Source: an uncultured Candidatus Poseidoniales archaeon (lineage in GTDB: Archaea; Thermoplasmatota; Poseidoniia; Poseidoniales; Poseidoniaceae). From it: a DNA stretch of 64,000 nt. The translations under genes were made by a program, and so were the position numbers. Below are positions 1 to 9,070 of this stretch, in pieces. The stretch is from NCBI GenBank assembly GCA_902563095.1, contig CACEWA010000001.1, positions 141,951 to 205,950 on the forward strand. The letters run 5' to 3'. The notes beneath the pieces were generated by a model. That model saw only the letters and a program-made list of their open reading frames with translations, was not told the origin of the DNA and ran no database searches. Numbering within the stretch: position 1 is the first letter of the stretch; every line of letters begins with the position of its first letter.

Positions 1-7
1 GTTTGAT

Positions 8-517
8 TTGCATGCCCCTGCTGCCCTGGAAGAGATGCCGATACCTGTTGCATTTACCTCTGCTATGCCAGAGATTGCTGCACACTTGCAAGAAAATGTG
101 AATCCTGATTTCATTCTGTCTCCAGATAAAGGGGCAATCGATAGAGCAAGTGCAGTTGCCAAATCTATCGGCTTACCTTTCTCTTATTTGGAGAAAACCA
201 GAATTGATGCACACACTATAGTCCACAAAGCAAAAGATTTGCAGGTAGATGGGAAAATTGTGGCAATTGTCGATGACATGATTGCGACTGGAGGGACAAT
301 TTGCAAAGCTGCAGATGCATTGAGAAACCAGGGAGCTACTGAAGTTCATGCTGCATGTACTCACGGATTGTTCACTGGAGGGGCTATCGCAAGATTGTCA
401 AATCATGTTGATGGCGTACATGCTACGTCCAGTCTTTCCAATAGTCGTGCAGTAATCTCTGGAGGGGCTGCATTGGCTCGTGGTGTGCGGAAAATCCTCG
501 ATGATTTGCAAAAGTAG
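8..517 (+). CDS. prs: Ribose-phosphate pyrophosphokinase (PRPP synthetase), C-terminal part; probably starts upstream of the window
   Basis: PRPP-binding loop 'IVAIVDDMIATGGTICKAADAL' plus 'VHAACTHGLFTGGAIARL', typical of ribose-phosphate diphosphokinase. Confidence 0.9.
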   Translation: MHAPAALEEMPIPVAFTSAMPEIAAHLQENVNPDFILSPDKGAIDRASAVAKSIGLPFSYLEKTRIDAHTIVHKAKDLQVDGKIVAIVDDMIATGGTICKAADALRNQGATEVHAACTHGLFTGGAIARLSNHVDGVHATSSLSNSRAVISGGAALARGVRKILDDLQK

Positions 518-597
518 CACCAAATGTCCAACCCGTGGTGTTTATATTCGCGAGGCCGTGCGAAGCCTTGCTTCACATAAGCATGAGAGTGATTTCA

Positions 598-969
598 ATG
601 AGTGCACACGTGTCATATGAGACCCCTAACGATGTCGCAGATAAGATCTACGAGATGGTTTCGGCAAACAAGAATGGAAAAATGAAAAAAGGATCTAATG
701 AGGTAACTAAGACCGCTGAACGCGGTACTGCACAGTTCATCATTATGGCAGAGGATGTCAACCCGCCAGAACTACTGGCTCACATTCCTCTAATCTGCGC
801 TGAGAAAGGTATCCCGTTCGGATATGTTCCTAGCCAAGAGTTCCTAGCAAAAGAAGCCGGAATGCCAAACGGCGTTAAGACCGCTTCTCTCGCTCTTCTG
901 GAAGTTTCCAAGGGAGCACAAGAAAAATTCAACGAAGTTGTAGAGTTAGTCAAGGGGCTTTCCAACTGA
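598..969 (+). CDS. rpl7ae: Ribosomal protein L7Ae; ATG at 598 preferred over the ORF-track start at 535
   Basis: 'GTAQFIIMAEDVNPPELLAHIPLICAEKGIPFGYVPSQEFLAKEAG' L7Ae core; followed by S28e and L24e. Confidence 0.95.
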   Translation: MSAHVSYETPNDVADKIYEMVSANKNGKMKKGSNEVTKTAERGTAQFIIMAEDVNPPELLAHIPLICAEKGIPFGYVPSQEFLAKEAGMPNGVKTASLALLEVSKGAQEKFNEVVELVKGLSN

Positions 970-998
970 ACATATCACTGATTTCGGAGGAATAAGAG

Positions 999-1223
999 AT
1001 GTCTGAAGAACTCGGAGGATGGCCTGCAGAGGTTGTCGAAATTGTAGGTAGAACCGGAATGACCGGCGAAGCTACACAGGTAAAGGTGCGTGTTAACGAC
1101 GCACCTAACCCACGTGACGTCGGCCGAATTATCACTAGAAATGTGGTTGGACCAGTTCGTGTAGGTGATATTCTAATGTTAATCGACACTGGCCGAGAAG
1201 CCCGTAAACTCAACTATAGGTGA
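999..1223 (+). CDS. rps28e: Ribosomal protein S28e
   Basis: '[23 protein letters not shown]...[20 protein letters not shown]' S28e signature. Confidence 0.95.
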   Translation: MSEELGGWPAEVVEIVGRTGMTGEATQVKVRVNDAPNPRDVGRIITRNVVGPVRVGDILMLIDTGREARKLNYR

Positions 1224-1228
1224 TCTAA

Positions 1229-1417
1229 ATGCCAGAACAAAGAATCTGCAGTTTCTCGGGAGATATCATCGAACCTGGTACAGGATTGATGTTTATTCGC
1301 CGTGATGGCACAGTACAGTGGTTCGCTAACAGCAAGGCTCGTAAGAATGCAGTCAAACTGAAGCGAAACTCACGCAAAGTAAAGTGGACCCGCCATTATG
1401 TAAAAGGCGGAATCTAG
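1229..1417 (+). CDS. rpl24e: Ribosomal protein L24e
   Basis: 'CSFSGDIIEPGTGLMFIRRDGTVQWFANSKARKNAVKLKRNSRKVKWT' L24e motif. Confidence 0.95.
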   Translation: MPEQRICSFSGDIIEPGTGLMFIRRDGTVQWFANSKARKNAVKLKRNSRKVKWTRHYVKGGI

Positions 1418-1489
1418 ACAATTTAGCGAATCGCTACAATCGTTGCGCTCAAATAGGGCATGCTAGTGGACTGCATTGGTGGAATTAGT

Positions 1490-1936
1490 ATGGAGACTAC
1501 CTATGTTATGGTAAAGCCTGATGGCGTACAAAGAGGATTGGTTGGAGAAATCATCCAGAGATTTGAAAGAAAAGGACTACAATTAGTTGGATTAAAGCAG
1601 GTTATTCCTAGTGAAGAAATCGCTAAGGAACACTATGCCGTTCACGCTGAGAGACCGTTCTTCCCTGGATTGATTAAGTTCGTAACCAGTGGACCTGTTG
1701 TATGTATGGCTTGGTCTGGAAGAGATGCAATCAGTGTTGCTAGAAATTTGATTGGGCCAACCAATGGTCGTGAAGCTGCGCCTGGCACAATCCGTGGTGA
1801 TTTCGGAATGGATATTGGCTACAATATGATTCACGGATCCGATGCTCCAGAAACTGCTGAGTTTGAGCTTGGATTGTGGTTCCCAGAAGGAACTAACGAA
1901 TGGACACAAGATAGTCAATCTTGGGTCTATGAGTGA
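1490..1936 (+). CDS. ndk: Nucleoside diphosphate kinase; start [12 protein letters not shown] at 1490
   Basis: '[32 protein letters not shown]' and active-site '[16 protein letters not shown]'. Confidence 0.95.
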   Translation: METTYVMVKPDGVQRGLVGEIIQRFERKGLQLVGLKQVIPSEEIAKEHYAVHAERPFFPGLIKFVTSGPVVCMAWSGRDAISVARNLIGPTNGREAAPGTIRGDFGMDIGYNMIHGSDAPETAEFELGLWFPEGTNEWTQDSQSWVYE

Positions 1937-1985
1937 TTTTTGAATTCCAATTGCGGAATTAAAAAAACCAATTGGAGGTTTTGAT

Positions 1986-3812
1986 ATGTCAGAAGAGGAA
2001 AATGACTCTGAAGAAGAGAGCAAAACCCTCGGCTGGCAACGTCAACCAATCGTTTCAGTTCTTGGCCATGTAGACCATGGTAAGACCAGTGTTTTAGACC
2101 ATTTTAGATCGCTTGGCTCTGAAAGACAAGCCAGTGTAATGGATAGAGAAGCTGGAGGAATTACTCAGCACATTGGCGCGACTGAAGTACCTGCAAAAAT
2201 ACTCAACGAAACCTGTGCTGCAATGACCGGTGGAAAGGATTTCAACAGCCCCGGGTTATTGTTCATTGATACTCCGGGCCACCACTCGTTCACTAGTTTG
2301 CGAAGTAGAGGTGGTGCATTAGCTGACATAGCAATTCTTGTTGTCGATGTAATGGAAGGTTTACAACCGCAGACGATTGAAAGTCTTCGTATTCTACGAG
2401 AAAAGAAAACACCGTTTGTAGTCGCTGCTAACAAAGTCGATAGAATCCATGGGTGGAGAACTGAAAAAGGACGTTCTTTCATCGAATCATGGGCTAATCA
2501 ACGAGACGATGTTCAGCAATATTTCGAAGAGAAATATTGGAAACTACTTGGTCAATTTAGCGAGCATGGCTTCAACATTGAAAGATACGATAAGATTCGT
2601 GATTTCAAGTCAAACCTTGCTTTAGTACCATGTTCTGCAAAAGATGGTGAAGGACTTCAAGACCTGCTAACTGTTACCGTAGGACTAGCAGAACGTTTCC
2701 TAGAAGAAAGACTGAGAGATACTCTTGGCTATGGCGAAGGAACTGTTCTAGAGATGAAAGATGAAAGGGGATTGGGTAAAACCATCGATGTAATCCTAAA
2801 TCGTGGTGAGTTGAATGTAGGTGATACTATCACATTAGTTGGACCAGATGGGCCCTTTTCCACGCATATCAAAGGGATGTTTAGGCCAAAGGGCATGTCT
2901 GAAATGAGAGATGCTGGTGACCGTTGGGAAGCATGCGAAAACGCAGTTGCTGCTTGTGGACTCAAAATCGTGGCACCGAATCTCGAAAATGTTCTGGCTG
3001 GAACTACATTGCGTCAAACCAATACTTCTGAAGCAAAATCGATTGCTGAAAAAGAAGCATACAAAGAAGCAAAAATTTCAGTGGGCATAGCTGAAGAAGG
3101 AGTAGTAATCAAAGCGGATACTGTTGGTGGCTTAGAAGCACTTGCTTTCGAATTAGATAAGATGAAAATCCCAATTCGAATGGCAACTGTTGGGCCTGTT
3201 AACAAAAGAGACATCATCACTGCTCAGTGTGCAGATGATGCATTGAATCAGGTGATTCTCGGATTTTCAGTGAAAGGAAACTCAGAAGTCCAACCAAAAC
3301 TAGAGGGGCCAGATGCAGAAATTAAATTCATCAGCGATGACATCATCTATCGTATTCTCGAAGAGTTCGAAGAATGGAGAGATAACACAAAGGCTGAGAT
3401 GGAAGCTGAGGCTCGAGAGAATCTAGTATATCCAGGTCACTTGTTGTATCTCAAAGATCATACTTTCAGAAATAAGGGACCTGCAATTGTCGGGATGAGA
3501 GTTCTTGGAGGCAGAGTTCATGTGGGACAGAAAATCATGAAATTAGACGGAACTCCTATCGGGCAAATCAAGAGTCTTAGAACCAGATCTAGTGAAGATG
3601 TCAAACAAGGCCACCAGGGTGAGGAATTAGCGGTCGCAGTAATGGGCCCAACGGTTGGTAGACAAATCGAAGAAGGTGACGAATTTTGGGTAGATGTCCC
3701 ATCATCACATGCTAAGCGATTAAGAAAACTCGATTTGACCCCGATTGAAGAAGAGATTTTGGAAGAATTAACCCAGCTTCATCGTAAGCAAGACCACTTT
3801 TGGGGACGTTGA
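1986..3812 (+). CDS. infB: Translation initiation factor aIF5B (IF2/eIF5B family GTPase)
   Basis: G1 'LGHVDHGKT', G3 'DTPGHHSF', G4 'NKVD'; ribosomal protein-ndk-IF2 neighbourhood. Confidence 0.95.
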   Translation: MSEEENDSEEESKTLGWQRQPIVSVLGHVDHGKTSVLDHFRSLGSERQASVMDREAGGITQHIGATEVPAKILNETCAAMTGGKDFNSPGLLFIDTPGHHSFTSLRSRGGALADIAILVVDVMEGLQPQTIESLRILREKKTPFVVAANKVDRIHGWRTEKGRSFIESWANQRDDVQQYFEEKYWKLLGQFSEHGFNIERYDKIRDFKSNLALVPCSAKDGEGLQDLLTVTVGLAERFLEERLRDTLGYGEGTVLEMKDERGLGKTIDVILNRGELNVGDTITLVGPDGPFSTHIKGMFRPKGMSEMRDAGDRWEACENAVAACGLKIVAPNLENVLAGTTLRQTNTSEAKSIAEKEAYKEAKISVGIAEEGVVIKADTVGGLEALAFELDKMKIPIRMATVGPVNKRDIITAQCADDALNQVILGFSVKGNSEVQPKLEGPDAEIKFISDDIIYRILEEFEEWRDNTKAEMEAEARENLVYPGHLLYLKDHTFRNKGPAIVGMRVLGGRVHVGQKIMKLDGTPIGQIKSLRTRSSEDVKQGHQGEELAVAVMGPTVGRQIEEGDEFWVDVPSSHAKRLRKLDLTPIEEEILEELTQLHRKQDHFWGR

Positions 3813-3867
3813 GATAATCGCTATACGTCGTGATTCTGTGCGACTTGTGGACGCAATACCTTGAAGT

Positions 3868-4920
3868 ATGGAATGGGCTGGTTGGCTTCTTGTACCAAGG
3901 AGTGTTATCACCATGAACGCAGGATTCCAAGCAGGAGCACCAGCAGGCGACCACCGCACAAAGGACCTCATTGCAACTGTAGCTTCGATTGCAAATTCAC
4001 TAATGGGTGAAGTTTCAAAGGTTATCATCGGTAAGAACGAAAATCTTCGAAGAGTTACTGTTGGAATCTTATCCAATGGAAACATGCTGCTGGAAGATTT
4101 CCCTGGATTAGCAAAGACCTTGCTAGCAAATACATTCGCACGTGCACTGGGTTGTAAGTTCAAGCGTGTTCAGTTTACTCCTGATTTGCTACCTAGCGAC
4201 ATTATGGGTACATACATGTATGATCAAAAGTCTGGAGAATTCAAACTTCGTGCAGGTCCACTATTTTCAAACATCCTACTTGCTGACGAAATTAACCGTG
4301 CCCCTCCTAAGACTCAGGCTGCTTTGCTTGAGGCTATGGAAGAAAAGCAAGTTACTATTGAGGGTATTACTCACAAGTTGCCTGCACCTTTCGTTGTATT
4401 GGCAACACAGAACCCTATTGAGCAGGAAGGAACATACCCTCTACCTGAAGCACAGATGGACCGTTTCTTGATGAAGATGAGTATGGGTTACCCTGATCGT
4501 GCTGAAGAAAAAGCAATTCTAGCTCGCAGAAAACTACGTGGTAAAGACCAACACGATGTTGAGCAAATTACCTCACCAAAGAAGGTTGTAGCTATGCAAA
4601 AGGCGCTAGAAACCGTTCACGTCGACCCTGCGATTCTATCTTACATCGTCGAAATAGTTCAGAGAACTCGTGAAGATCACCGTGTTGTAAACGGTGCTTC
4701 TCCTCGTGCTAGCCAATCATTGTTCAAGACTGGTCGTGCTGCAGCAGCAATCGATGGAAGAGATTACGTCATTCCTGATGATATCAAGGGAATCGCATTA
4801 CAAATTATTTCTCACAGAATCGTGATGAAACCAGAAGCAAAGATTCGTGGAATCACCGGAATGCACATCGTTCGAAAGATCCTGTCCGAAGTTCCAGTTC
4901 CTGTCATTCAACAGGGATGA
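3868..4920 (+). CDS. MoxR-family AAA ATPase; start may be internal (MNAGFQAGAP)
   Basis: 'LLEDFPGLAKTLLANTFARALG' P-loop, 'ILLADEINRAPPKTQAALLEAMEEKQVTIEG', 'VLATQNPIEQEGTYPLPEAQMDRFLMK'. Confidence 0.93.
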   Translation: MEWAGWLLVPRSVITMNAGFQAGAPAGDHRTKDLIATVASIANSLMGEVSKVIIGKNENLRRVTVGILSNGNMLLEDFPGLAKTLLANTFARALGCKFKRVQFTPDLLPSDIMGTYMYDQKSGEFKLRAGPLFSNILLADEINRAPPKTQAALLEAMEEKQVTIEGITHKLPAPFVVLATQNPIEQEGTYPLPEAQMDRFLMKMSMGYPDRAEEKAILARRKLRGKDQHDVEQITSPKKVVAMQKALETVHVDPAILSYIVEIVQRTREDHRVVNGASPRASQSLFKTGRAAAAIDGRDYVIPDDIKGIALQIISHRIVMKPEAKIRGITGMHIVRKILSEVPVPVIQQG

Positions 4921-5000
4921 TTCCCACTCCGTAAAAGCGACTCTTTACAGGGGGGCGCCTATCTCGGCGTTACACGGCAGCGAGTTTAGGAGGCGATTAG

Positions 5001-5969
5001 ATGAATCCGTACAAGATGGTAGTAGCGGTTGCAAACCAAAAAGGAGGGTGTGCAAAAACGACTACTGCGGTAAACTTAGCTGCTGCATTGGCAAAGGGTA
5101 ACCCCAAATTCAAAGTTCCCCCAGCAAAGGTTCTTCTCATCGATTTAGACCCTCAAGGAAATTGTGCAACTTCTTTCGGTGTTGAGAAGAAAAAAATCAA
5201 GAAAACCGCTTATGATTTATTAGTCAACGATAGTGGTGAAGATTTACCATTGATGGAAGAATACCTCATTTCTCCTCAAGAATTAACTGAGTCGATGCAA
5301 AAAGCGTGGGCAAAACGTAATGACAACTCAAACAGAGTGCCTGAAGATTTGGCAATCGACAACTTGTGGCTACTTCCTAGTGACATACATCTATCCGGTG
5401 CTGAAATTGAATTGAGCCATAGAATTGGACGTGAAACGAGGCTAAGAGAGGCTCTTGCTCCAATCATTGACAAATTCGACCACATAATTATCGATACCCC
5501 TCCTTCGCTAGGATTATTGTCGATAAACGCATTATGCGCTGCAAATTGGGTTTTCATTCCAGTACAAGCAGAGTACTATGCTCTCGAAGGATTCAGTATG
5601 TTGATGAATAGTGTGAAAATGATTCAAAAGAGAATTAATCGAAACCTGAAGATTTTCGGTGTTGCTATGACTATGGTAGACCAGCGATCGAAATTATCTC
5701 TTCATGTATGTAATGAGGTTCAATCTAAGATACCAAGAAAGGTGTTCAAGACGCCTATTCGAAGGCTTGCAAAGGTTGCAGAAGCCGCTTGGACAGGGGC
5801 TCCAACTGTAATCCTGAATCGACCGAGTAAAAGTGGAGCAGGAGCGGGTAGTAGAGAATACTGGTCTCTTTCGAAAGAGTACCATCAGAGAGTGCAAGAA
5901 ATGCGCCGACAATTCGGAGTTACAGAACACCCCAGATTGCTTCTAGAAAAGCAAGGCCGGTCAGTTTAA
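5001..5969 (+). CDS. ParA/Soj-family ATPase
   Basis: Deviant Walker A 'VANQKGGCAKTTTAVNLAAAL', 'LLIDLDPQGNCATSFGV', 'IIIDTPPSLGLLSINAL'. Confidence 0.93.
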   Translation: MNPYKMVVAVANQKGGCAKTTTAVNLAAALAKGNPKFKVPPAKVLLIDLDPQGNCATSFGVEKKKIKKTAYDLLVNDSGEDLPLMEEYLISPQELTESMQKAWAKRNDNSNRVPEDLAIDNLWLLPSDIHLSGAEIELSHRIGRETRLREALAPIIDKFDHIIIDTPPSLGLLSINALCAANWVFIPVQAEYYALEGFSMLMNSVKMIQKRINRNLKIFGVAMTMVDQRSKLSLHVCNEVQSKIPRKVFKTPIRRLAKVAEAAWTGAPTVILNRPSKSGAGAGSREYWSLSKEYHQRVQEMRRQFGVTEHPRLLLEKQGRSV

Positions 5970-6044
5970 TCAGGTTTCAAAACACGCATTCCAAGCAATG
6001 GTATGCGCGCGGGATTCAAGTAGTCAACAGTCGCCATAGCATAC

Positions 6045-6287
6045 ATGACCGGAGAAGGGATGACCTCTGTGAGTGTAAGTTATGAAGTTAGAAGGCAGTT
6101 GAATACATTGAGAACGATGGATGGTCATCGTAGTGTAGACTCTTTCTTATCAGAATTGATTAGGGCACATAAATTAGCGAAAATGAACGGGGATTTGGAA
6201 GAGTTGCGCACTCATATGAAAGAGGTCGCCGATGTTAGTGCTGAACACCTAGTTCAAAGGTTGAACTTAGCACCATTCAAGGTTTGA
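6045..6287 (+). CDS. Small protein, possible ribbon-helix-helix DNA-binding protein
   Basis: ORF directly after parA; 'TSVSVSYEVRRQLNTLRTMDGHRSVDSFLSELIRAHK' resembles the RHH beta-helix-helix pattern. Confidence 0.55.
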   Translation: MTGEGMTSVSVSYEVRRQLNTLRTMDGHRSVDSFLSELIRAHKLAKMNGDLEELRTHMKEVADVSAEHLVQRLNLAPFKV

Positions 6288-6296
6288 GGTGATTCC

Positions 6297-6554
6297 ATGG
6301 ATTGGAGGCCCTCAGGTTACATGTTATCGACTAAAGACCTGGTTCACGCTATTTTTGATGGCAATAGTGATGCTGGGAAATTACTAGTCAAAGCCACTAT
6401 GGGTGAAGTGGAATTATTCGCAGCACCGAAGAGTTGGAACGCAATATTGTGGCTGATTACTAGCACATTGAAAGTTGATGGAACACCAGTCTATTCTGGT
6501 ACTAAATTGGGCGAATTAAAATCTAGTTTACCCATTGTATGGCGCGCTGATTAA
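6297..6554 (+). CDS. Hypothetical protein
   Basis: Short ORF collinear with the ParA/RHH-like genes; no recognised motif. Confidence 0.5.
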   Translation: MDWRPSGYMLSTKDLVHAIFDGNSDAGKLLVKATMGEVELFAAPKSWNAILWLITSTLKVDGTPVYSGTKLGELKSSLPIVWRAD

Positions 6555-9050
6555 TCACTTTCCTTGCTTAGCAAGCCATTCTGCACCATACCATTTCCAC
6601 TGGTCCATGGTCCAGCCTTCTGGTAATCCTTCAGCAGGAACTGGGGGCGCTTCTGGCGGTGATTGTGGAACAGGGGCAGCTTGTGGCTGTGGCTCAGCAA
6701 CCTCTTCAGTAGTGGTTTCTGGTGGCATTCCTGCTAATTCCTCTAAAGATGCTGATTCTTCAAGCACTTCGGTGGTCTCGGTTGCAGTGCCATCTCCTTT
6801 GATATCGATATCATCGAATCCAGTGCCCAATTCTTTTCCATCATCACCAACTTCCATCGGTTCGATTTCATCATCCCAATACTTGTCAGATTCGACTCCT
6901 CCAGATGCTGACAAACCTGCTTTGCCTTCCAATGCCTCATCTTCAGCACTGTTTTCACCTTGTACTAATGGAGCGCCATAGGTCTTGACCAATGCTCTGC
7001 GACGACGCGCCTGCCCTATTGCTGCATATATCAGTAATACAGCAACAATTGCTGCAAAGCCAGCACCAAGGAATGGTAAAATCTCAGTAGCTGTCTCAAG
7101 ATACTGGTCACTCGATTTTGCTTCATCCTCTTCTACATCACCTGAATTTCTCCAAGCGAAATAATCCTTAGCAGTCTCGCCGGCTGATTCCTTATCTGCG
7201 AGATAATTTTGGTAATCAACATCTCTTATGCCCTGGCAAGTTTCTGTTTCATCTGTAATCACTAATGCACAGTGATCTTCTATCGTCTGAACTAGTTTGT
7301 TTGAATCGTTATAATCCATACTGAGACCAACTTCATCATCATCAGCATCGATGTAATCTCTTGCATCGTTTGGCAAATCATCGCCGTAGTCGTAGAATCC
7401 ATCTCCATCGCTGTCAATGCAACCGAACTTTTCTGTTACAACATAAGTCAATGTCAATGAACCATCGCTTGAAATTTCTGGGATATACGCGCTGGTTGAA
7501 TTGCCCCATTCCAGTGGGCAAGCATCAGGGTCATTACCCTGCAAATTATCTCCATAACCGTCGCTATCAGAATCCATCCATTGAGTTACATCATATATTG
7601 CGAAATCCGCTCCATCCCCGATGGTCCAATCATCTGTAGGGTCAGAATAACCGTCGCTGTCAGAATCCTTGCATCCGATTCGGTCCATGGTAGAAAATCC
7701 GTTCTCATCTGGACATTCGTCTCCGTCAGTTCCGTTGAGATTATCTCCAAAGCCATCAAAGTCAGAATCGGACCACTGCGTGGGATCTTGAGGGAATCTG
7801 TCTCCATTCTCTGAGCCCATGTTGTCGCCGTATCCATCGCCGTCAGAATCCATCCATTGTCCTGCATCATTAGGGAATGCATCAGAATCATTTCCGTCAG
7901 GATTATCTCCATACCCGTCTCCATCAGTATCTACCCATTGTGAAACATCACTAGGGAATTCGTCGGAGTTGTTTCCGTTTGGATTATCTCCATATCCATC
8001 TCCATCAGTGTCTTCTGTTTGAGAAGAGTCTTGCGGGAAATGATCTTGACTATCTGTAACTCCATCTCCGTCAGTATCTAAATCGAACAACCTGATTTTA
8101 GAAGATGATGAAAATGTCGAGATTATGTATAATTCTCCTGAATCTCCGTATACTCCCATCATCACCCTACCTGCGGAGGAAAATTCGTCACTTTCGGTAA
8201 ATGTGGTATCATCAATTACGTGCAATTTACCATTTTGAGTTCCTACTAGAATTTCTCCATTTGCAGCGACGGTAATCGAAATGATACTTTGTCCGCTAGA
8301 AATAGAAGTTTCTTCTTTAGACCAATCCGTGAAATCATATCGGAATAAATCACCGTTCGAACAACCAACAATGATGTTTCCATTTCCGTCATTGATTATC
8401 TTGGTTGGATAAGATGTGAAATCTGAAAGACTGTTTTGCAATACTCCTTCTTGTGTGAATACTTTGACTAAATTATCTCTTCCACCAGTAACTATTCTGT
8501 CTTCAGAAATAATGGTCATAGCAGTCATTGCTGTGTTATGCGCTTCTGTATTTTCTCCAGTTTCTTCGATTGAATCGTATTCTTTAGCACGCCTTTCTCC
8601 TCCAAAGAAACCAAACCACAAATCTCCTTCTGAATCCCATTCGACCGCATCTACGGAATTGGAAGTATTGTACTGTGATGTAACGATTTTGAGTTCGGTA
8701 TTAACGATGTATACTCCACCGGTATGTGCGACTGCAACCTGTAATCCAGTAGCATCAGGAGTTGCTGAATGAGCTGTTGTGTTTAACTCGAGTGACCATT
8801 GGGTAATCAACTCACCACTACCCCAGAAATGCTCGGAAACATTACCCGCAGTGGTTACGGTTAGCAGGGTTGAGGAAGAGGAAAACGATGTGTGTATGAA
8901 TCGACCATCTACAGTATCGATAATCCCGACTTCTAGTAAGTTAGATTCAGCATCTACTGCAGGTATTGCAGGCAGTAGTAACAGAGCAAGAAGAACAGCG
9001 AGTGCTTTCCTCATACCTACCCCCAAGTACGACGGCCCTATGAATGGCAC
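6555..9050 (-). CDS. Secreted/membrane-anchored protein: signal peptide, beta-propeller-like N-half, calcium-binding Asp-rich (thrombospondin type 3-like) repeats, C-terminal TM
   Basis: Repeats 'DTDGDGYGDNPDGNDSDAFPNDAGQWMDSDGDGYGDN'; hydrophobic N-terminus and 'ILPFLGAGFAAIVAVLLIYAAIG' near the C-terminus. Confidence 0.85.
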   Translation of the reverse strand: MPFIGPSYLGVGMRKALAVLLALLLLPAIPAVDAESNLLEVGIIDTVDGRFIHTSFSSSSTLLTVTTAGNVSEHFWGSGELITQWSLELNTTAHSATPDATGLQVAVAHTGGVYIVNTELKIVTSQYNTSNSVDAVEWDSEGDLWFGFFGGERRAKEYDSIEETGENTEAHNTAMTAMTIISEDRIVTGGRDNLVKVFTQEGVLQNSLSDFTSYPTKIINDGNGNIIVGCSNGDLFRYDFTDWSKEETSISSGQSIISITVAANGEILVGTQNGKLHVIDDTTFTESDEFSSAGRVMMGVYGDSGELYIISTFSSSSKIRLFDLDTDGDGVTDSQDHFPQDSSQTEDTDGDGYGDNPNGNNSDEFPSDVSQWVDTDGDGYGDNPDGNDSDAFPNDAGQWMDSDGDGYGDNMGSENGDRFPQDPTQWSDSDFDGFGDNLNGTDGDECPDENGFSTMDRIGCKDSDSDGYSDPTDDWTIGDGADFAIYDVTQWMDSDSDGYGDNLQGNDPDACPLEWGNSTSAYIPEISSDGSLTLTYVVTEKFGCIDSDGDGFYDYGDDLPNDARDYIDADDDEVGLSMDYNDSNKLVQTIEDHCALVITDETETCQGIRDVDYQNYLADKESAGETAKDYFAWRNSGDVEEDEAKSSDQYLETATEILPFLGAGFAAIVAVLLIYAAIGQARRRRALVKTYGAPLVQGENSAEDEALEGKAGLSASGGVESDKYWDDEIEPMEVGDDGKELGTGFDDIDIKGDGTATETTEVLEESASLEELAGMPPETTTEEVAEPQPQAAPVPQSPPEAPPVPAEGLPEGWTMDQWKWYGAEWLAKQGK
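7600..8060 (-). repeat. Imperfect tandem repeats encoding the DxDGDGYGDNxxGxDxDxFPxDxxQW calcium-binding units
   Basis: Recurrent 'ccatcgccgtcagaatccatccattg'-like segments, in frame with the CDS. Confidence 0.8.
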
Positions 9051-9070
9051 GGAGTGAAGTGTTTGAGCAT

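Noticed and set aside
1592-2023. 143-aa minus-strand ORF
   Set aside because: Antisense to ndk and the infB start; no motif.
7600-8060. Regularly spaced repeats resembling a CRISPR array
   Set aside because: Repeats are degenerate, in frame, and encode DxDGDGYGDN calcium-binding units of the minus-strand CDS; no cas genes in the window.
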